From Anisus vortex (taxonomy: Eukaryota; Mollusca; Gastropoda; Planorbidae): a DNA stretch of 64,000 bases. This document shows, one piece after another, positions 31,897 through 42,905 of this stretch (its first letter is position 1; each line of letters opens with the position of its first letter). The translations under genes and the position numbers were made by a program. Where the stretch lies: the NCBI GenBank assembly GCA_949126835.1, contig OX421498.1, positions 29,427,081 to 29,491,080 on the forward strand, written 5' to 3'. The notes under the pieces are model-generated. The model did not search any database, had not been told where the DNA came from, and saw only the letters and a program-made list of their open reading frames with translations.

Positions 31897-32545
31897 ATGA
31901 CCGACACAAGTCCCTACACCATTGAAGAAAGACTCATAGCTGCTGTTTGGGTACATGATCGATTGTTAGAAAAAAGAACAATGACCGACGACTCCGCCTA
32001 ACTCCAGGAGCGCTTTAAGAAGCCCGCAACAAGAAAGAACACATTATTGGCATGGGAGAAGAAAACATTTGCATCAGGAACTGTGCTGGATGCCCCTCGC
32101 TCTGGCATCCCTTCCTCCCGAATGGAAATCATTCAGCATTAAGTTTTATACTTCCCAAAGAAATCAACTCGTAAGAGATCTGCTGAATTGCAAATTCCCT
32201 GCACTCCAGAAGGTACTCAAAACTGACCTAAGCATGTTAGCATTCAGGCCAATGCAGGCCATTTGGTTATATCGGTGCGCAGGTTCCTGGATGAGAATTT
32301 CCCTGGCTGCTGGATTGGACTTGGATCACAGCATCAATGAAAAACCAGAAAAACACGTTACAACAACACAGAACAAATTAAAGCTGCAATCCTTGCTTCA
32401 TTTAACTCGATTTCCCCTGATGTTCTGCAACTCATTTCAGCACGTACTTGGAGGCGTATTAAACTGTGTTCTGAGAATGACGGTGTACACACAGACACAT
32501 TGGATCCATGACAGTGTGATCATAGCTAGCACATGTTTGTTTCAA
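31897..32545 (+). pseudogene. mariner-type transposase relic
   Basis: MTDTSPYTIEERLIAAVWVH opens a helix-turn-helix N-terminus, followed after a stop by LQERFKKPATRKNTLLAWEK and GTVLDAPRSG. A jump then leads to STRKRSAELQIP, RFLDENFPGCWIG and finally AAILASFNSISPDVLQL and ARTWRRIKLCSENDG. I recognise this as an IS630/Tc1/mariner-superfamily transposase (DUF4817-like N-terminus). Most of the catalytic DDE core is deleted, and stops and frame changes are present. Confidence 0.75.
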
Positions 32546-32580
32546 TAAATTTCATTGATCAGCGAAGAGCCCTTCTTTTC

Positions 32581-32588
32581 CTCTACAA
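32581..32588. repeat. TSD of SPIN-like hAT (left)
   Basis: ctctacaa, repeated exactly at 37508-37515 after the right end of the hAT. Confidence 0.9.
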
Positions 32589-32842
32589 CAGCGGTTCCCA
32601 ACCTATGGGTTGCGACCCCTTTGGAGGTCGAACGACCATTAAAATTTCATGGGGATCGTCAAGGACCATCAGAAAACATTATTTTTTTTATTGACATTGA
32701 GGCTTTCCGCAAGAACATGTACAGCACAGTACTCTTCGATGGCACCACCTCACAATCCTCCCAGGTGTGTAGCGAGGTCAAACAGGGTTGTGTCCTGGCA
32801 CCAACACTCCTTAGTCTAGATTAGCGAATTGACAAGTCTTAA

Positions 32843-33396
32843 CGATTATGCATGCATAAAAGGACGAAGAGAAAAACATTTCCGGTCCCAATCGATTATT
32901 TGCTTCGAAACATGTCTGTGTGGTGTGTTATTATTTGTACCAAAAATTGTAGAGGATTAAATTTTATTTTAAATTTTAAAGCCATGGACTGGTCAGTATT
33001 AGATATTTTTAAATTCATTGCTAAATGGGACTTCATAGAATCTCTTCCAAAACTCTCGCTAGGCCTTCAATTATTTCTAACGGTATGTGTGTCTGTGACT
33101 TCAAGTGAACGGAGCTTTTCAAAACTAAAATTTATAAAAAGCTATTTACGCTCCACCAAGGGACAATCGAGACTTTCTGATCTGGCTATGTTATCGATTG
33201 AAATGGATACTGTGAATGATATAGATTATGATGAGGTGATTGACAAGTGTGCAGTTTTGAAGAGCAAGAAAGGAAAAATTTAAATAAAGTACTTATAATG
33301 TAATAATAACTAACCGTACGGTTGTTTCAGTTGTTTATTGCTTTACTTTCTAATATTAATATTGTGGGCGGGGGGTGACACCCAAATACGCCACTG
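32843..33396 (+). pseudogene. hAT transposase C-terminal fragment (second hAT type)
   Basis: The frame to 33283 reads FKFIAKWDFIESLPKLSLGL, then VTSSERSFSKLKFIKSYLRS and LAMLSIEMD, the hAT dimerisation domain of the ZMYM-like class, ending KSKKGKI. A hAT-type end (complement CAGTGGCGTATTTGGGTGTC) follows at about 33372-33396. The 5' part and left end are not found, so it is a truncated insertion within the SPIN-like element. It resembles the relic at 6.7 kb. Confidence 0.78.
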
Positions 33397-33647
33397 TATA
33401 GTGTTAAGGCATTGTTTTGTGCTAATCAAACAGGGTTTACAAATATTTCTTCAGATAAAAAGATAAATAAATCCTGGGACACAGTTATGAATTATTTCCT
33501 CCCGAAATCCGGTTTTCGTTTAACATCCCTACTTCACACAGATTAATTCACAACAGTTTACGGTAACTAAATGAAAGTATCAATAAGCAGAGTAATAGAT
33601 GCAGCAATAGCGTAGCATTATTAATTTTGAAAGTTAAAATAGATATT

Positions 33648-33812
33648 CGGCTTATGACCGAAAGTCAACATCAGTTTCGACCGAAACCGTAAACAAACCG
33701 AAAACTAACATTTTGGCTTCGGCCGAAACCGAAAACACGCCAAAAAAGAGTCTTTACCTATTTTCGGCGCCGAAAACGAAGCCGAAACCGAATATCGGTC
33801 GGTCTATAGTAT
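33648..33812. repeat. CCGAAA-rich repeat
   Basis: Multiple gaccgaaa, ccgaaaac and ttcggc units in both orientations, able to fold on themselves. Similar wording (cccgaaatccggttttcg) occurs at 33503. It resembles subterminal regions of some hAT elements but has no clear ends. Confidence 0.55.
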
Positions 33813-34059
33813 TAATTATCGCCTACTCACTTTTGATGTTTAAAACGGATTCCTCAAAACTAATATTGTAACCTTTGTATATTTCTAAAAAACCAGAACC
33901 GGCCGTCGAGGTGATCAATTGTCAAACACCAGCACAAGCATGTTTTTTTGTTTACGAATATGGCGGGAAATGTCACCGGAAGTTCATGATCTCTTCCATT
34001 TCAAAAGGTCACGTCTCATTAAGACTTGTCAATGGCAACCTTATGATAAAAGTGTGCCG

Positions 34060-34232
34060 AAGTGGGATTCCTAATTTATTCAGCGTGCCAACCGCATATA
34101 AGTCACCTTGCTTTAGCACTCTATTTCTAACAGAAGATTATAAAATATTTTTTTAGGAGTCTTCTGCGTGCGGTTGAAAATCGCTCTGCCTAACAAGTCT
34201 GGCACGCTTGTCGTAGGTTGCCGATCCCTGGT
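34060..34232. mobile_element. hAT MITE fragment ('GTGCC' family)
   Basis: cagcgtgccaaccgcatata through ggcacgcttgtcgtaggttg then ccgatccctgg, matching the right half of the MITEs at 629 and 57590. The left end is missing. Confidence 0.55.
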
Positions 34233-34234
34233 CT

Positions 34235-36138
34235 TAGGGTTGCCAGATACATGGGTACCAAAAAGAGGACACAGAGAGACAAAAGGGAGGACAAAGGAGG
34301 ACACATGAGTACCAAAGGAGGACACATTGAGTTTTCATTTAAATCAATTATTTTTTTTCAATTGAATGCAGATTTAACCAGCAATTAGTATAATTTACTA
34401 CAATGGTTGCCAATATATTATAATTATCTATTAGTAAATTGACCAAGAAAAGTATTGTAAAAAAAAATAATTAAATATGAATTCAATTGACACTTATATT
34501 ATTTGAAAATAAAACAGTCAATTCTGAAGTAAATATAATATAATCTTTCTTAATTATACAACATATTTCTCTGACGAGCCAACTTTTTGCAGAAGATCCT
34601 CGTTAGCAAGCACAAATGTATAAAACTGTTCCTATGTGAGATTCGCTAAGTTGTACGGTACTTTGTAAGAATGATGCCCTTTATAGAGTTAACAGAGTTT
34701 TTCTCTCTTGTGTCCATTGAGCGTTTATCAATGAGAACACTCTTTCCATTGTCACGTGCGAAATCAGCTACTGACGTATGATGATATTTTTAGTAATGTA
34801 TTATTATATATTCTTTTGATTCACATCCATCTTGGATCTCACAAGGTTGTATAAGAATTTGTATTGATGTTATTCAATTAGATTTGATGTTTATTTGACT
34901 CGTTTGATGTGAATCTTTTGTGTATGAAATGATTTAGATAAACTGTACCTTAATATAGAGGAAATCCACAATCCTGTTTGAATGATTGAACACAATTTTA
35001 TTCCAACAAGTTGAGTTGATAAATATAACAGTAACACAGAATACGATGATTATGATATTATATGATGAAACTTAATCAGTTGAGATTCTTCTATATCGTA
35101 CTAAGCCGTAATCCTATCTTTAAGAAAAGTGGTCAAAAACAGTCCTCACACATTAGCGCCCAAGCTAGAACTCAACTAACGATCTTCAACCCTCGTGCAT
35201 ATGACGTATTTAATGCTATGACGTAGTGTCTAGACATATACATGTTTTATTCCTAACACGGAAACATTTCGGGTTTAAGATTATTTCTTTTTAACTTTAG
35301 TTAATAATAATGGAACCAATATAATTATGGGAATAAAACTACTTTTGTAACACCGTATTGTCATTGTGTTCAGGGATACAGAAAAAAAGTTCGACAATTT
35401 TTTGTAACTATGAAAAGCAACTTGCATTTGGGCAACTTTGAAATACAAACTCCACTGCTCATGCAAGAGTCTTTGAAAAAACTGTTCATTCTTTTCTTTT
35501 ACAAATGATTTGAGATTACAATGTTGGTCAAATAATTTCACGGCAAAAAATTACAAAGAAATTGAATAATTTTCTCAATGGTTTTAGCGTAATTTTCACT
35601 TTCTTAATTAATTGAACCATCCGATTTTTAAACTAGGACAAGAGTTTCCCAATGGGGTTGAATAGTTCTGGAAAAAGGACCTTCACTCCAAAACTTGTTT
35701 TCTTTGCCCTAACTGTTTGATTAGATTCATAATGTTATCGGGAGTCACAAGCGTAGAGTCTATCTCCAGTTAGAGGCTAGATCTATATCTTGTAACAATA
35801 AAGCTGTTACATAGGTAAATTTGAATGTATGTGTGCAATGGGAAGTAAGGTGGGGAAAGAGAAGATCGGTGGACAATTAACCTAACAACACATTAGAAAT
35901 GAGATAAAACAATCTATAATTCATTACATTTCCTGCTAAATACTTTGTGTTTTGCTTTACCCTACCCAGTCGCTTATTGAGAGTAAAAAAAGAACATAAA
36001 AACTGCACTAAGGACTTTAAAAACCTTTGGCGTACAAAAGCCGGACATTTTAAGGGTTTTGAGCTTTGCCTGCCGGACGGAGAACACAGGGCTAAAAAGG
36101 AGGACATGTCCTCCTTTTGCCGGACGTCTGGCAACCCT
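34235..36138 (-). mobile_element. TAGGGTTGCCAGA-family hAT copy, split by a solo LTR
   Basis: It starts tagggttgccagatacatgg and ends gacgtctggcaaccct. Inner ends carry aaggaggacaca motifs. It aligns along its length with the copies at 39428-40229 and 40855-41607. No target duplication is evident (cctggtct versus ttcaaacc), so one end may have been trimmed. A 603-bp solo LTR (34750-35352) interrupts it. Confidence 0.75.
34750..35352 (-). mobile_element. solo LTR of the outer retrotransposon family
   Basis: The minus strand runs from TGTTACAAAAGTAG to CACGTGACA and follows the whole 597-bp LTR of the outer element with scattered substitutions and small indels. No internal region is attached. 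The flanks ccat and ccgt are a possible 4-bp duplication with one mismatch. Clearly older than the full-length copy at 10.3 kb. Confidence 0.9.
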
Positions 36139-36599
36139 TTCAAACCTTAACAATAAGGCTTTTCAAAAATGTGTGTAAATGACGACTATGTTTCACTTTA
36201 AACTATTTAAAAAAATGCGTACTAATGAAAACAAGCTAGTAGATGAAAAGGTGTTTAAAAAATAACATTAATAATGTAAAATTATTAATTCATTGATTGT
36301 TCCTTTTACATACTTTTATCAATTTGAGTACATGTACTGGTATACAAATGTACAATATATATATTTTTTAATGCAAATTGTGTAGTAAAAAAAATTGTTT
36401 ACTTAAATCATTGCCCCAGAGACTTAAAACTAGGACTATTATCTCCCTTGATTAGATTTAATAAGCATTTGTTTAATTTGTTATTTTTTTTTTATATCGG
36501 GTTCGCTGACGTTGAATTAAAAAAAAGAAATTAAAAGATTATGGATTCTAACATTATATGTTAAATATTAATAGGGGTCGCATAACATAGCTACTTTAA

Positions 36600-37219
36600 A
36601 CAGTTGCGAAATTTCACATTGAAATCAGATGGTTCAGGAATCAGGAAAAAATGTGTTTTGAGTTTCGTGATAAACTCAGAACTCTTTAAGTTTAAAATCA
36701 GAAAGCAAGACCGCAGTTCAAAGCACTTAATGGCGATAAAAGTGAACTGCATAAAATAACTTACTTTGTTGACATCTTTGAAATCTTGAATGAGTAAAAT
36801 TTATCAATGCATTTACCAGTTAATTTTTGTAACAAACCTTTATTTGTCTGAAAAGATCGGATCATTCAAATAAAAACTTTAGTTTTGGCATAAAAAATTG
36901 GATGTAAATAACATGTACTTGTTGATTAACTTATCTGCTTCCTTTGAGGAACATGACATTGAACCAGATAAAAGAATTACGTTAATGATTTTTACGATAA
37001 TAATTTTTGTGAAAAATCACTTGCCCATGCTTGCGATTACAAACTTCAGGATCAGGTATTTTCAGTCATATACTATTCTGTCTGAGACTGTGTTGCGCCT
37101 TCTTATTCCATCTTATTCAACATAACTGTGTGAAAACTGATTCCAGTTTGTTGATTATCAAATCTAAATACAGAAGTAGACTTGTTGTAAAAGATGATCT
37201 TTGTTGTGTAAGCCGATGA
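36600..37219 (+). pseudogene. SPIN-like hAT transposase relic
   Basis: Broken plus-strand frames give ELHKITYFVDIFEILNE near 36740-36790 and LIIKSKYRSRLVVKDDL near 37150-37200. The paralogous hAT at 48.3-50.7 kb has WLIDLGFLTDIMEKLN and LIKSRYRSRLIDEHL in the same order. Stops separate the blocks. Confidence 0.65.
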
Positions 37220-37868
37220 GAAAGACGCAATCTCAATCTTAGCACTGACGTTGTGTTGTAATTAGAAATAAATATTTTACAATAAGTAATTTCAAATGGA
37301 TTTTGTGATTAATAACAGTGCTTTAATTATGTTCAATTTGTAACACTGAAAATACATCCTGCATATGAGATATTTACATTAAAATTTTATAACAGTAGCA
37401 CATTACAGTTATAAGGTAGCGACGAAAAAAAGTTTATTGTTGGGGGTCGCCATTAAGTGAAAAACTGTATTAAAGGGTCGCGGCATTAAAAATGTTGGGA
37501 ACCACTGCTCTACAAGAATCATGTACAATTGTGTACATTATTACATTGTGTACATTATTACACTGATTTCCGTGCGTATATGCATACAATTGGGCTCCGA
37601 GTGACCAGGGACTTTGTGGCCACCCTGTACTTAGCCTACATTTTCTTATAACATCTTTAATTCTGATAAATAGACTAATATATTGCTGCTGTCTACGTTA
37701 TAATAGGTGAAACTATAAAATTAGGTCAATTATGTAAATTTTTAGTTTTAACTTCAAATTTTCTGGAATAATTGTATGAGATAAAAATGTATTAGTATCG
37801 GTGGCGTCGCCAGGATTGCAAGGTGGCGGTGGCAAATAGTAAAAGGTAGGAGTGATAGGGGACAGGGA

Positions 37869-38075
37869 TAGGGTTGCCAGACACAAGGTGTAAAAAGGAG
37901 GACATTGAGAGACAAAATTATATTATAAGAGGTTAATACTATGTTTAATACTGTACGCTTATAAAACATAAAATATTACAAAAGCCGGACATTTTAAAGG
38001 TTTTTAGCTTTGCCTGCCGGACGGAGGACAATAGTCTTAACAAGGAGAACGTTTGCCGGACGTCTGGCAACCCTA
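37869..38075. mobile_element. 207-bp MITE of the TAGGGTTGCCAGA family
   Basis: TAGGGTTGCCAGAC and GTCTGGCAACCCTA form a perfect 14-bp inverted repeat. The flanks are gacaggga on both sides (37861-37868, 38076-38083), an exact 8-bp duplication. It keeps only the aaggaggaca and agccggacattttaaagg end regions of the longer family members. Confidence 0.93.
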
Positions 38076-38276
38076 GACAGGGAAGACAACTATACCGTGT
38101 GTATAATGTGTGTATGCAAGAAGGAATAGTAAACATATGGTTAAAATAGAAGGTTAATTTACAACTTGTGCACATTTTCCCCCTACACTATTTGATAACA
38201 ATTAATATTGTACCAAAAGCTCATTGGTGAAATTAAAATGAAAAGAACAATAAAAACAACAAGCTTACAATGTCAA

Positions 38277-38347
38277 CCCTCAGTAGTATAGTGGTAAGTT
38301 TCCCTGCCTGTCAAGCGGGAAATCGGGGTTCGATTCCCTGCAGAGGA
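38277..38347 (+). tRNA. tRNA-Asp(GUC)-like gene or pseudogene
   Basis: Cloverleaf reading: A box tagtatagtggtaag; anticodon stem cctgc/gcggg with a 7-nt loop ctgtcaa carrying GTC; T arm cgggg-ttcgatt-ccctg with a perfect B box. The acceptor stem ccctcag/cagagga pairs at five of seven positions, with mismatches at pairs 1 and 6. That weakens it as a functional gene; a recent tRNA pseudogene or SINE head is the alternative. Only a T-rich tract follows (ttctttttt at 38352). Confidence 0.6.
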
Positions 38348-38359
38348 TAATTTCTTTTT

Positions 38360-39427
38360 TCAATATTGTTTTGCAACGTGAAATACATGTTAAATAAGCT
38401 TACTATTCTTATGAAAGTTATATACGTTAATATTGTTATCCATTTAGGCTACATAGTCTGGCACTTAACAATAAAAACCAGCAAAAATTACTACGGTTCT
38501 CATGGTATACTTGGCATTTACAAAAGTAAATATATCGTGACCAATTACCTATAAAATAAAGGTCTATACAAAGATGCCTTCAGAGACGTGGAGGAGCTAT
38601 GATCAAAGTGTAGTATATGTACTTTGACCGGATGCGATACCGTAACCTCACGGTATTATTAGGCTATTTATTTTTCAGTATCACTCGAACTCTCCTTATT
38701 GTCCTGGGCACAAACTCAGGATTTGCGTTCTAACAGTTCCTTTCCTTGACGTTGTAGTTGTAAATAAATTTTTAATACATATATTATAATATTGTAAACA
38801 ATGAAACAAAAATAGTAACTTGACGAGAAAGCTTCAGTGTAAATGTTGTTGATAATTGAATTCAGGTGATAATTTTCTAATATGTACAATTAATGTAGTA
38901 TTTACAACAATAATAGAATAGTGCCAACACTGTCCAACAGACTCAAAAGAAACTATTTACAGAAAAACTCTGCACAAACTTTGCATAAAGCTCAGTACAA
39001 ACTAATGGCTGCTTTAGCCGGACCCTTAAATACTCGCGAAGAAGAGCGGGGATGAGACCTATTACTAGGAGGGGTGAAAATAATGGTATCATTACAAAAC
39101 TCATAATAAAAATAAGAGTTTTAACATGAACTCCCCTGTACGAGAAAAAATAGACTATTCCTAGCCATTCCGAGAATTTGAGGCCGGCACGAGAGTGGAT
39201 TCTTAGAACAGTCTAGAGTCTAGGCTTAGTACCGCCCACAAAACTCACTTTGGAGAGAGAGAGAGGAAATAAGTAATGTGTGTTCCAGTATTTGGAACTA
39301 CCAATATGTGACAATATCTTAAATCTCCCTTCTTGGCTACCGCACAGGAAATCATTAAAGTGTAAAAGAATCGAGTAACTAGCTTTGAGTGCCATACTAA
39401 TATACAGCGACATAGAGTATTTAGGCC
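38360..39427. other. non-coding DNA
   Basis: AT-rich, with no recognised gene or element end. Confidence 0.5.
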
Positions 39428-40229
39428 TAGGGTTGCCAGACACATGGGTACCAAAAGGAGGACACAGAGAGACAAAAAGGAGGACAAAGGAGGACACATG
39501 GGTACCAAAAGGAGGAGACATTGAGAGTTTCATTTTAAATACGTTTAATGTGTTCAATTGAATGCTGATTTAACCAGAAATCAATATAATTTTACTAAAA
39601 TGGTTGCTACTAACTATCGATTAGTAAATAAACCAAGAAAAAGTATTGTAAAAAATAAAATTAAAATTAAATTGACTTTTTTTTTTCAGAATGCAACAAT
39701 AGAATACTAGAGCTATATTGTTTGAACATTTAACCGTCAATTCTACAGTTAATACATTATTATCTTTCTTGATTATACAACATGTTTCTATGACGAGCCA
39801 ACTTTTAGCAGAAGACCCTTATTAGCAATCACAAATAGGCTATGTAAAACTGTTCCCATGTGAGATTTTTCAAGTTGTACAGAGTTAACTGAGAATTTAT
39901 TTCTTTCCTTTGTCAATTGTGCGTTTACCAATAAGAACACTCTTTCCACAGTATCATGGTGTTCATGGATACAGAAAAAAATGTTCACAACTTTTAGTAT
40001 CTCTGAAAAGCACCTTGCATTTGGGCAACTCCAGTGTTTTGTTTTACCCGACACATTCACTTATTGACAGTAAAAAAATAAGAACACGAAAAGTGCACTA
40101 ATTATTTTAAAAACCTTTGCCGTACAAAAGCCGGACATTTTAAGAGTTTTTAGCTTTGCCTGCCGGACGGAGGACACAGGCCTAAAAAGGAGGACATGTC
40201 CGCCTTTTGCAAGACGTCTGGCAACCCTA
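39428..40229 (-). mobile_element. 802-bp hAT copy of the TAGGGTTGCCAGA family with TSD
   Basis: Ends tagggttgccagacacatgg and agacgtctggcaacccta. Exact 8-bp duplication tttaggcc at 39420-39427 and 40230-40237. A minus-strand frame near 39788-40000 contains HDTVERVFLLVNAQLTKERN, a hAT C-terminal dimerisation motif, so the family derives from an autonomous hAT whose transposase end is retained. Confidence 0.9.
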
Positions 40230-40544
40230 TTTAGGCCTAGGCTACTAAGCTAACAGGGAGAACTGTTAGCCTGTAAGGCTCATAGGTCTATATTTGTAAG
40301 TGTCTCTGGTGAAAAAATAATAAAAGAGATCCTAAATGCTATCAAAAATAATTAGGCCATATATTACAACTAGATGCTTCCTTGCATTTTTAACAAAATT
40401 TTAAAGTACACATGCAAAGAATACCAAAATGAAGGTCTCCCAGAGCCAATAGAGATTTTGGGGTATCTTCTCTTAGCCTTATAGCAACAATTAAATAAAA
40501 AGTTGCGTAATTGCCGATTTAATTTTAATATTCATGGCCCCCCC

Positions 40545-40665
40545 AAAGCTCTTATGGGCCGCGGTACGGCGTACCGGCTGTACCCCCCTCTCGTGGGGCC
40601 TGGCGCCCCATTGTATTTGAATTTCCCTCTCTAATTGCGAAGAAACATTCCTGACAGTACCGCTG
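40545..40665. other. GC-rich patch with near-palindromic gcggtacggcgtaccggc
   Basis: This island stands out in AT-rich DNA. The core cggtacggcgtaccgg recurs at about 45164-45180 beside a cagtgcttttttt hAT-like end. Possibly the terminal region of a further hAT family; boundaries are not resolved. Confidence 0.4.
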
Positions 40666-40854
40666 TGTCTAAAAATAGACCCTAACTGGGTAAGCGCTAA
40701 TTGTTGTGTGTGGAGCCTTAGGGCTCTCATTATAACAGTAACAGCCATGTCTCTATCCACTTGTCACGGCCTTGTGCCGCTGTTTAGGACCCAATGAAGG
40801 ACAACCAGATCCACACTTTTATATAATTGCTATTGCGTCGAGAGATATAAATTT

Positions 40855-41607
40855 TTAGTAACTCTGAAAAGCAACACCCATTTGGGGAACTTTGAAAAAA
40901 AAAAAACTCCACTGCTCATGCAAGAGTCTTTGAATAAACTTTTCATTCTTTTTTTTTGTACAAATAATTTGAGATTGCAATATTGGTCGAACAATTTCAC
41001 GGCAAAAAACTACAAGAAACTTGAATAAACTTCTCAATGGTTAGCGTAATTATCACTTCCTAATTAATTGAACCATCATACTTGTAAAGTAAAGTAGGCC
41101 CTTTCCCGTCAGACCAAATTGATCCACAGGGCCGGTGAAGCAACTAGGACTAAAGTTTCTCAATATGGCTGAATAGTTTTTGAAATAGGACATTCCCCTT
41201 CATTCTAAAATGTGCATCCTTTGTCTTAATATTAATGTTAGTCACGAACGTAGAATCTATCCCCTGTTATCTTTTGTAACAATAAAGCTGTTACATAGGT
41301 AAATTTAAATGTATGTTTGCAATGGGAGGCGAAGTGGGGAAAGAGAAGATCGGTTGACAACAACACATTAGATAACACAATCGAATTCATTACACTTTTA
41401 CTGCTAAATAATCGAGTGTTTTGCTTTACCCGACCCAAGCACTTATTGAGACTAAATAAGAACATAAAAAGTGGAAAAAGGATTCTTAAAACCTTTGGCG
41501 TACAAAAGCCGGACATTTTAAGGGTTTTTAGCTTTGCCTGCCGGACGGAGGACACAGGGCTAAAAAGGAGGACATGTCCTCCTTTTGCCGGACGTCTGGA
41601 AAACCTT
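40855..41607 (-). mobile_element. partial TAGGGTTGCCAGA-family hAT copy
   Basis: It parallels 35395-36138 (taactctgaaaagcaacacc, gtaacaataaagctgttaca, gaagatcggt, gccggacggaggacacaggg) and ends gacgtctggaaaacctta, with a damaged terminal repeat. Its other end is missing. An unrelated patch at 41090-41130 (aaagtaggccctttcccgtc) may be a small SINE piece. Confidence 0.7.
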
Positions 41608-42727
41608 ATTCATAGCTGCGCTGTGCCATGCGAGATGAGCTGTTCAAGACATGTCCGATGGTACTTGTCCATTTCAGTTCTTGCTCTTGATAGTGGTCTT
41701 AGGTTCTCTTACACGCCGATGATTTGATAAAATATTCGTGGACAGCTTCGCTTGTCATGTTCAGAATATTATTTTTAAGACCTCGATCAAGCTCTGGAGA
41801 TCTACTGTGAGCATCCAGGTTTCACAACAATATTTATTTGCCACAAAGTACATCAGTACCATAAAGGCATAATCAAAAACATAATTAGAATATTCTAATA
41901 TTAGTAAATAATAGTACAAGTTACCGAAATAATAAAATTAATAATAATAGATTAATTTTAAGGTATCAAGAAAAGAGAATACCAACATAGAACATATTAA
42001 ATTATAGACATAGTAACATAGTTCATGAAAAACAATTATAATTTAATAAAAGGTGTTCTAAAACGAAAGTTGTTAATAGATGTTAATAGGCTATATTTAG
42101 CCGTTTATAATCTTTTTTTATTTTTTAAAAACAGATAATACTATTTTTGCAAATATGCTTAATTTCTTAAGTTCTTTCAGAGAACTAGTATTGAGCAGTT
42201 CGGACATTTTGTCTACATTTGGTCTGTTAAAATAATATTTTTTGTATATATAATCTCCGTTGGGCATTGAAATGCTCACATTGGAGTAAGTATCGATCAT
42301 ACATGAAACTCGCAAATGTGTCAAATATTCGAACAGGGTGGGGTTTTCTCGTATTGCAAAATGGTATGATAGTGTACAAGAATGTCTATTGTGCTTTCGT
42401 ATAAATGATTCTTTAATATTGTTTTAAAATATGCTGAAAGACGGTATTTATGTAATCAAGTCAAATTTCCATTCGTTTGGATCAATAAAGTAATCTTATC
42501 TTATCTTATCTTATAATCTTTAGCTAGATTAGCGCTGCAATTGTCTGCGATGTTCTGGTGAGAATTTACGGCTTTAAGCGTTCGTCTGATCTGATAAGTG
42601 GTAAGTAGCATTTTATCATTTTATCGAGGACCATAACTGCAAAAAAAAAAAGATCCTAAAGCTTTCAAACTTTACAATTAGTAAACTGGAACGGGTCTCA
42701 GAAAACATTTGTCTTGAAGAGCAGCTG
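41608..42727. other. AT-rich non-coding DNA
   Basis: A ttatc pentamer run lies near 42494-42515. No gene is recognised. Confidence 0.5.
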
Positions 42728-42905
42728 CACCACTACAGCTTCGCCAGAACACCAGCTTCAACACCTTCAGGAGTCGGTTAAAGACTCACCTGCTCCAGTA
42801 GCGAACTGTTCTTCGTGTTTGTACTCTGTAATCTGTAACTGTTGTCAGTGCATAGAACTATCCTCAATGGGATATGCGCTATATAAGCATTATTATTATC
42901 ATTAT
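42728..42905 (+). mobile_element. LINE 3' tail fragment
   Basis: cactacagcttcgccagaac, cttcaggagtcggttaaaga and gggatatgcgctatataagc parallel the minus-strand tail of the LINE at 26.6 kb, ending in a ttattattatcatt run. Only the last part of the LINE is present. Confidence 0.7.

Larger units (their letters stand above)
32589..37507 (+). mobile_element. SPIN-like hAT element with nested insertions
   Basis: The ends are cagcggttcccaacctatgg and the complement of aatgttgggaaccactg, flanked by the exact 8-bp duplication ctctacaa with central TA, as in Buster-type hATs. The left subterminal gcgacccctttggaggtcga and right subterminal (complement) atgccgcgaccctttaatac and ggcgacccccaacaataaac match what I remember of SPIN (Space Invaders) ends from vertebrates. 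So does internal tatgcaggatgtattttca. Plus-strand relics at 36600-37219 are of its own transposase. It has been swollen by other hAT pieces and a solo LTR. Confidence 0.82.
31771..37626 (+). mobile_element. mariner-superfamily element, TA-flanked, hosting nested elements
   Basis: The left end is cagagtggccacaaagtccc then tggtca. The right end is tgaccagggactttgtggcc then accctg. These form a 26-bp inverted repeat with one mismatch, flanked by TA on both sides (31769-31770, 37627-37628). It inserted beside the start of the second SMB gene. The SPIN-like hAT at 32589-37507 sits inside it, so its own length is only about 0.93 kb, an internally deleted copy. Confidence 0.88.

Noticed and set aside
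32555..32824. 89-codon plus-strand frame
   Set aside because: It spans the mariner to hAT junction and contains the hAT terminal repeat, so it is a chance fusion. A VKQGCVLAPTL stretch in it resembles a LINE RT motif, but it is too short to call.
34227..36146. Target duplication for the hAT at 34235-36138
   Set aside because: The flanks cctggtct and ttcaaacc do not match in any register I tried.
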